64,000 nucleotides of DNA, taken from the NCBI GenBank assembly GCA_014378995.1, contig JACMMP010000010.1, positions 101,162-165,161 on the forward strand, given 5' to 3'. Under the pieces are notes generated by a model, which searched no databases, had not been told where the DNA came from, and saw nothing but the letters and a program-made list of their open reading frames with translations. Source of the DNA: Hyphomonadaceae bacterium. GTDB taxonomy: Bacteria; Pseudomonadota; Alphaproteobacteria; Caulobacterales; Aquidulcibacteraceae. Both the position numbers and the translations under genes were made by a program. How positions within the stretch are numbered: position 1 is the stretch's first letter; every line of letters begins with the position of its first letter. Shown one piece after another: positions 60,101 to 64,000 of the stretch.

Positions 60101-61244
60101 GGCACACCACGATGGCGCGCTGATCTTTGAACTGCGCCAGCTCTTTCTCGACATCACGGTTCGCGGCCACCGCCACGAACGAGGTCGCTGCCCCCTCGAG
60201 CTTCGACAATAATCCAGGCTTGGAAAAGACAACGGTCCGGTCGCGCCAGCCGCCAAAATCGGGATCGTCATCGGCAAAGAGGCAATGCAAGAAGGCAAGC
60301 GCCTCATCGCGGGAATCCGCTGCAACGATGAGCGGCTTTGCGCCCGGTTCCGCCAATCTTGTTTTGGCGACAAGCCGGCCAGACTCGATCGCTTGACTGA
60401 AGAGCGAGGTGATGAGCTCGGGCTCGCAGACGTTCGCCCAATGGCGCCAACAATTGTCGAGCGAGAGCGCATCGCTCCGCGCGGGATCGATCTCGTTGCC
60501 TAGCCAAGCTTGGGCGGGAATGGATTGTTCAAGCCATTCTTCGAGCGTTGCGGCGTCGTAGACGCGCACGTCTTTCCAATTGCCCTCTGCGCGGCGCTCA
60601 GCGGCCCACTTGTCTTTGTCGCGCCAAATTGTCGGCGTGACGAAGATGTAGGTGATCTCGGCGCGTTCTTCTGCCGGGATCGCGGTCACGCGGTTGGCGT
60701 AATCGCGCGCAGCTTTCTTCGCCGCGTCCGCATTGACGCCAAACTCCCAACCAGCGCGCCCCGCCGGCACCCAAGGCGTGCCCTCGCCTGCTTCGGTGAA
60801 ACCATCCCAGCCCGGACGCTCAGCATTGTCGTTGCCGGGAAAGGACGCGTCGCTGAGGCTGACCGCGGTTGAATGAACGAGCGTGCGCAAGAGCACAGCA
60901 AAGCGGAAGCGCGGCTCCATTGCGCCGACCGCCCACCCTTCAATGTCGCGCGCTTTCAGGCCAAGGAATGGCGGCACGTAGGCGCGTGCGCCCGAGCCCG
61001 CGCCGCGGGCGCGCGCCTCGGCGGCATCGTAGGCGGCCTGCATATCGAGGAGCGCGCGGGGATCGGCGTCAAAGGCGCGCGCAAGCTTCTCGGCCATATC
61101 GGCCGAGAGGGCAGCGCTGCCGCTCAGGAGGTTGGAGAGCGCGGGGCGGCCGACATCGAGGATCTTGGCGGCCTTGGCGACCCCCATTCCCTCCGGCAAA
61201 ATGCGCATTCGGATGAACGGGCCCGGGTGCGGGGCGACTGGCAT
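57147..61244 (-). CDS. Large HTH - nuclease-like - alpha-solenoid protein
   Basis: The 1365-residue product from ATG 61244 (family-like start MPVAPHPGPFIR) begins with a HigA-type HTH (LPEGMGVAKAAKILDVGRPA, about 15-75). A nuclease-like domain follows at about 110-250 (ERPGWDGFTEAGEG, GRAGWEFGVN, ITYIFVTPTIW, RVYDAATLEEWLE), a D...E plan of PD-(D/E)xK type. The middle (about 290-400) looks like a degenerate NTPase without a Walker A. A long helical-repeat half runs to the end. I do not know this exact system by name. It reads leftward from a promoter region shared with hipB and is coupled to the nuclease-like gene downstream. Confidence 0.8.
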   Translation of the reverse strand: MPVAPHPGPFIRMRILPEGMGVAKAAKILDVGRPALSNLLSGSAALSADMAEKLARAFDADPRALLDMQAAYDAAEARARGAGSGARAYVPPFLGLKARDIEGWAVGAMEPRFRFAVLLRTLVHSTAVSLSDASFPGNDNAERPGWDGFTEAGEGTPWVPAGRAGWEFGVNADAAKKAARDYANRVTAIPAEERAEITYIFVTPTIWRDKDKWAAERRAEGNWKDVRVYDAATLEEWLEQSIPAQAWLGNEIDPARSDALSLDNCWRHWANVCEPELITSLFSQAIESGRLVAKTRLAEPGAKPLIVAADSRDEALAFLHCLFADDDPDFGGWRDRTVVFSKPGLLSKLEGAATSFVAVAANRDVEKELAQFKDQRAIVVCPRNLANSEPDIILEPLAWEPFERSLMSMGFNRDEVRRLSYETGRSLTVLRRRLALLEPIRNPEWAVERDYAEHLIPFMLAGAWRDNNGPDQVILSFLAGDAPHDELERRHVRLMQLEDAPVWAAGAFRGVVSKTDALFTIAPSITRRDLDRFFTVAELVLSERDPALELPPQDRWAASIYKKNREISDALRDGIAESLVLLSVHGDVLLRAHTGLDVEARVRRLVRTLLRPNRDETALDVTVLQSQSGDLPMYAEAAPEEFLELVEADLASNRSGVMALMTPVSGGFFGHNPRTGILWALENLAWSPEYFPRVVLALGEMSKPTFDDNWSNKPIETLSSLFRAWMPQTGASLEQRARAFDLLVKRYPEVGWRLALEQFDGTSTVGHYAHKPRWRSESHGMGEPKKGGEERSFVMHALETALGWTKHTRETLGDLAAVASRLPPKYQEEIWFRIEDWSAGAGEEDRAWLREKIRVGALTRRAVRRRKSRGDADQTVSMARRAYEALAPKDVVLKHQWLFLKHWVEESADELEDEELDFKKRDERIGASRSAAITEVFAERGFAGLVALAEGGEAAFLIGRLAASLVPLDDAIAGVLALAARNDFNTARTHRLIVQGVMAGLPAESEQATLETIAATFPDPQIVDMLTLMPFRKTVWDIVAARSREVQNAYWNAIPPDWDRQSRDEFSYAVTKLIEAGRPRAAFLFMRFDLEIVETRLLHDLMRAIVSDCKEAPKTYQLEQHDVQRAFEILDKSKLIPFDEMAALELQYLDALDDHGEKSHIPNLERYIERSPELFVQALVFAYKRDDDGEDPSDLQVDDPKEASARATSAYKLLHALGRIPGRNEKDELDADRIETWIGKVRALAKDLARSESADHLIGQLLSNAPLGEDEVWPCEPVRDALEHVTTGPLEGGITIGLLNGRGAQWRGSGGDQERDEAAKYERYAKALQYTHPRVSRIMRSMADDYLSQAKWQDAEADVRKRLRS

Positions 61245-61299
61245 GGCGCTGACATAGACCAATCTGTATCGCAACGCAATACGTTTTTATATCCGTTAC

Positions 61300-61400
61300 G
61301 ATCCCGAACGGTAACAACCTATCGCGAAACTGCTCCCGAGGGGGTTCATTAAGTGGATTGAAACCTGCTGTGCCTGCCTTATATGATCCCGGACGGTATC
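61300..61400. promoter_or_regulatory. Candidate operators between the large HTH gene and hipB
   Basis: GATCCCGAACGGTAAC (61300-61315) and GATCCCGGACGGTATC (61385-61400) agree at 14 of 16 positions and are partly palindromic. They lie in the divergent promoter region. The second sits directly before ATG 61404. Both the HigA-like HTH protein and HipB are plausible binders. Confidence 0.6.
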
Positions 61401-61403
61401 AAA

Positions 61404-62060
61404 ATGGCCAATGGATCAAAGACTGCCTTAGAGCTTGCGATGGAAGCCGCCCGTGGGGTCAGCGAAGTGCTGCGCAATCCAGCCGTGGCGGCGACCCTTG
61501 AGGCCATGCGCTCACCGGCCGTCACCGAAGCGCTGGCGACGGCGCGCGCCATAACCGCGGACTCCCGGGTGCAAGACGCTGCCCGCCAAGCTCAGTCCGC
61601 TCCGGTCAAGCAAGCGATCGAGGCGCTGCGGGCAAACCAGGCGCTTGTGTCCAACGATCCTTTGGGCGTGCTCCGCGATGCCTCGGCCGAACTCGAAGGC
61701 CCGGTCAGCTTTCAGCAACTGAAGAAGCGCGCCCACATCGCCGAAGCTGCACGCATCGAGCCCCGGCCATCGGCCCGCCGCGACCGCTTTGTCCAAGGCT
61801 CGCTCGCAAACACGACTCTTGTTACGCCCACAAGCGGCGCTGGTCTCGATCTCGTCGCTGGCGTCGAAGACATCGGCGCGCTCGTGCGGAAGGCCCGTAA
61901 GGCGAGAGGGATCTCGCAACAAGACCTAGCCCTGCGCGCCGGCGTTGGCAGACGCTTTGTGTCCGAACTCGAGAACGGCAAGCCGACACTCGAATTCGAG
62001 CGCGTGATCCAAGTGACGCGCGCGGCGGGCGTCGACCTCTTCGCCAAGACGAGCGTGTGA
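61404..62060 (+). CDS. hipB: HipB-like antitoxin with long N-terminal region
   Basis: The 218-residue product from ATG 61404 has a C-terminal HTH (about 160-218, VRKARKARGISQQDLALRAGVG, ELENGKPTLEF) typical of HipB, ending in VDLFAKTSV. The first 150 residues are alanine-rich helices without a recognised domain, far longer than typical HipB (under 100 residues). A start at 61383 would place an operator-like repeat within the gene, so 61404 is preferred. It precedes hipA by 10 nt and should bind and neutralise it. Confidence 0.85.
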   Translation: MANGSKTALELAMEAARGVSEVLRNPAVAATLEAMRSPAVTEALATARAITADSRVQDAARQAQSAPVKQAIEALRANQALVSNDPLGVLRDASAELEGPVSFQQLKKRAHIAEAARIEPRPSARRDRFVQGSLANTTLVTPTSGAGLDLVAGVEDIGALVRKARKARGISQQDLALRAGVGRRFVSELENGKPTLEFERVIQVTRAAGVDLFAKTSV

Positions 62061-62070
62061 GGAAGTACGC

Positions 62071-63405
62071 GTGAAGGAACTGGTTCTCGATGTACGCCTC
62101 GACGGCTTTGATGCGCCGATTGGAGTCTTGGCCCGCGACGCCAAGGGCGCGATGGCGTTCGCCTATACCGACGCGCACCTAAAACATGCAGCACCCGCGC
62201 CGCTTTCCTTATCGCTGCCGCTCGGAGACGACGCCTTCAGCGACGAAGCGGCGCGTCCCTATTTCGAGAACCTGCTGCAAGAGCGCGACGGCGCTCTAAA
62301 GCAGGTGATGGATCGCGAGAACCTAAGTCGCGACGACATTGCCGGACTATTGTTTCACTTAGGCCGCGATTGCGCCGGCGCGGTTTCGGTGCTGCCGCAG
62401 GGCGCCGCGCCTTCGAAGGTGCCAGGCGATCTCGCGAAGGACTATGAGACGCTGAGTGACGCACAGATGGAAGAGCTCGTCCGCGCGCTTCACACCCGCG
62501 CACCGCTCCCGGATCATATTCGCGACCCCTCCCCGCTCTCAGGCGTCCAAAGCAAGATCGCTTTGACGCGCCTGCCGGGAGGCGAATTCGCTAAGCCGCG
62601 CGAAGGCTCGGGCGCGCCGACCACGCACATCATCAAGGCGCCGGACGAACGGCACAAAGACGATGCGATCTACGAGAATGCAGCGATGACGCTGTCGGAC
62701 AGATTGCTTTTGCGCACCGCCGATGCAGCCGCGGTCAGCTTCGGCGAAGTGAAGGTGCTGCTCACGCGCCGCTTCGATCGCGCCGTTAGCCCCGAGGGCC
62801 GCGTTACACGCATTCATCAGGAAGACTTCGCCCAGGCCTTGGGGCTGCCGCCTTCGCTCAAATATGAGCGCTATGGAGAAGGTCAGCGCATCTTCAACAC
62901 TGACGCAATAGCGCGCGTGATCGGGCAGACCTCCGATCCCAAAGCCGCGAGCGAATTCTTCGTCCGCGCCTCACTGTTCGATATCTTGATCGGCAATGTC
63001 GACGGCCACGCCAAGAATTTCGCGCTGCTGCACGAGGCGGGGGCCATTACGATGGCGCCGCGTTACGACGTCATGCCGACCAGGCTCGATCCGAAATTCA
63101 CGCCGGACTTCGCGTTCAAGGTCGGCGCCGCGGAAAACCTGGATTCGCTGAAGCTCGCCGACCTTGAGGCGTTCGGCCGCCGCTTCGGCGTCGCACTCGA
63201 CGACCTGACCAATTGGGCGGCATCCTATGCGAACGATCTGTGCGCCGCCTTTGGCGAACTCGACCGCATGTATGCGCGCAAGTTCGCCAACCTCATCGCC
63301 GACAATGTTGAGACTTTGCTGAAGACGCTGAAACGGCCGGTCCCGGATGCCGTCAAAGACCGTGACGCATTCGTCGGCAAGGGCGGCGGCTGGTCGACCT
63401 CGTAG
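62071..63405 (+). CDS. hipA: HipA-type serine/threonine kinase toxin
   Basis: The 444-residue product shows the HipA plan: a glycine-rich loop SGVQSKIAL (157-165), THIIKAP (185-191), RRFDR (233-237), the catalytic Asp311 in NVDGHAKNFALL, and Asp333 in APRYD binding the metal. It should phosphorylate a translation factor such as glutamyl-tRNA synthetase and induce dormancy (family knowledge). It starts at GTG 62071 with GAGGAAG upstream, and is transcribed with hipB. Confidence 0.93.
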   Translation: MKELVLDVRLDGFDAPIGVLARDAKGAMAFAYTDAHLKHAAPAPLSLSLPLGDDAFSDEAARPYFENLLQERDGALKQVMDRENLSRDDIAGLLFHLGRDCAGAVSVLPQGAAPSKVPGDLAKDYETLSDAQMEELVRALHTRAPLPDHIRDPSPLSGVQSKIALTRLPGGEFAKPREGSGAPTTHIIKAPDERHKDDAIYENAAMTLSDRLLLRTADAAAVSFGEVKVLLTRRFDRAVSPEGRVTRIHQEDFAQALGLPPSLKYERYGEGQRIFNTDAIARVIGQTSDPKAASEFFVRASLFDILIGNVDGHAKNFALLHEAGAITMAPRYDVMPTRLDPKFTPDFAFKVGAAENLDSLKLADLEAFGRRFGVALDDLTNWAASYANDLCAAFGELDRMYARKFANLIADNVETLLKTLKRPVPDAVKDRDAFVGKGGGWSTS

Positions 63406-63409
63406 AATA

Positions 63410-63436
63410 GACCGGCCGCGCCAAGCGCGGCCGGTC
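63410..63436. terminator. Hairpin between convergent hipA and ssb genes
   Basis: GACCGGCCGCG and CGCGGCCGGTC form a perfect 11-bp stem around a 5-base loop (CCAAG). It lies 5 bp after the hipA stop and 8 bp before the ssb stop, and so probably ends both transcripts. A U-run is absent. Confidence 0.75.
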
Positions 63437-63443
63437 ATGATGC

Positions 63444-63794
63444 TCAGGCCGCGGCTTGCTGCTGCGTATCGGGCGCTATGCCCTTAGAGCGCAGCGTGCC
63501 CTGGCCGGGGTCGATGGCGACATAGACTTTGCCGGTCCACTTGCCGGAGGCTTTGTCCTTCCAGCGATCGTGGCGCAGCACGCCGGTCACTTCGGCGATG
63601 ACATCGGCGCGCATTGCTTTCGCAGCCGCCGCGGCCTTCGGGCAATTGATCTCGACGGTGAAGCGGTCGGCGCGATGCTCGTCTCTCACTTCGATCCAGA
63701 GCGAGACGATCTCGATCGTGCCGCCGCGTTGTTCGAAGCTGCGGACTTTGGGCGCGTCCAGAAGCTTGCCGGTGATAGTGACGCGATTAGTCAT
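63444..63794 (-). CDS. ssb: SSB-like single-stranded DNA-binding protein
   Basis: The 116-residue product from ATG 63794 is an OB-fold with the SSB start MTNRVTITGKLLDAPKVRSF, then IVSLWIEVRDEHRADRFTVE and TGVLRHDRWKD. It lacks the acidic C-terminal tip of chromosomal SSB, as in many element-borne forms. Its role is probably in replication or transfer of the mobile element whose relaxase lies about 11 kb away. Confidence 0.83.
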   Translation of the reverse strand: MTNRVTITGKLLDAPKVRSFEQRGGTIEIVSLWIEVRDEHRADRFTVEINCPKAAAAAKAMRADVIAEVTGVLRHDRWKDKASGKWTGKVYVAIDPGQGTLRSKGIAPDTQQQAAA

Positions 63795-64000
63795 GAGCTT
63801 GTCCTCGAAAGTGTTCCCGGCTGATCCCGGGGCCGCGGGGCCTCGCCCGCGACGGCGCTCTCGCCGCCCGGCCATGAGGCGGCGCGGGCAAGCTGAAAAT
63901 GGTGGGGCCCGCGTCGCGCGATAGCGCGACCGCCAGCCCGCGTGAGCGGGGCGGGGAAACGATTTTCTGCTTGCCGGCGGCGACGGCCGGGCGGCACTGG
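63795..64000. other. GC-rich intergenic region with hairpins at window end
   Basis: GTCGCGC-GATA-GCGCGAC (63913-63930) is a perfect 7-bp hairpin, and GCCCGC-GTGA-GCGGG follows directly. No coding frame with family resemblance is visible. The composition is like that of intergenic regions beside transfer genes. Confidence 0.45.

Noticed and set aside
1..64000. CRISPR array, rRNA or tRNA genes
   Set aside because: No regular short repeats with unique spacers and no cloverleaf or rRNA-like stretch was found by reading; the regular repeats at 1428-3284 are coding repeats.

Overview
The window is high-GC DNA with short intergenic gaps and dense ATGA/TGATG gene overlaps. It comes from an alphaproteobacterium. 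The relaxase, TraF, HTH and SSB gene types and the protein families suggest Caulobacterales/Hyphomonadaceae-like or neighbouring orders; this placement is inference, since no rRNA or core marker gene is present. I found no rRNA, tRNA, CRISPR array, intact integrase or intact insertion sequence.

Positions 1-19018 hold a complete type I secretion locus and its cargo. Seven minus-strand genes (17228 down to 1) overlap at every junction: HlyB-type ABC exporter, HlyD-type adaptor, two lipoproteins, a HlyC-type lysine acyltransferase, a third lipoprotein, and a giant RTX protein. The giant protein runs off the left edge after at least 3976 residues. A TolC-type outer-membrane channel gene is divergent. 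The giant protein carries an intein/Hedgehog-like (BIL/Hint) domain at residues 449-581, a glycine-zipper hydrophobic segment, four blocks of RTX calcium-binding repeats, and six 104-residue cadherin-like repeats. This mixes toxin features (acyltransferase, hydrophobic segment) with adhesin features and a self-processing domain.

Positions 19019-28861 hold a membrane-anchored LuxR-type HTH protein, small hypothetical genes, an XRE regulator, a pentapeptide-repeat membrane protein, a HicB/DUF1902-like protein, and a XhoI/PaeR7I-type restriction-modification pair. Two gene remnants lie among them, a patatin-like lipase fragment and a frameshifted ParB fragment.

Positions 28862-33540 encode a probable defence unit: a 1259-residue TIR protein with two NTPase modules, TPR-like repeats and a C-terminal membrane helix, followed by an HNH-type protein. 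Positions 33706-48067 are accessory genes: membrane proteins, an SNase-like lipoprotein, an SGNH hydrolase lipoprotein, a DUF1906/SH3 protein, TPR and HEAT repeat proteins, a SAM methyltransferase and several unknowns. A degenerate 40-bp repeat recurs between some of them.

Positions 48221-64000 look like part of a mobile-element or plasmid backbone carrying defence and toxin-type cargo. They contain a PIN and XRE-ImmA/IrrE pair, a truncated CD-NTase-like fragment, an excisionase-like HTH gene, an RlxS/VirD2-like relaxase and a TraF-like peptidase. Next come a deleted copy of the 19859-20637 gene pair, an unknown zinc-site protein, a HEPN-motif/HTH protein, and a two-gene system of a 1365-residue HTH/nuclease-like/solenoid protein with a nuclease-like partner. 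HipB/HipA and an SSB-like gene complete it. The best candidates for undescribed systems are the BIL-containing acylated RTX locus, the TIR-double-NTPase protein, and the 56233-61244 pair.
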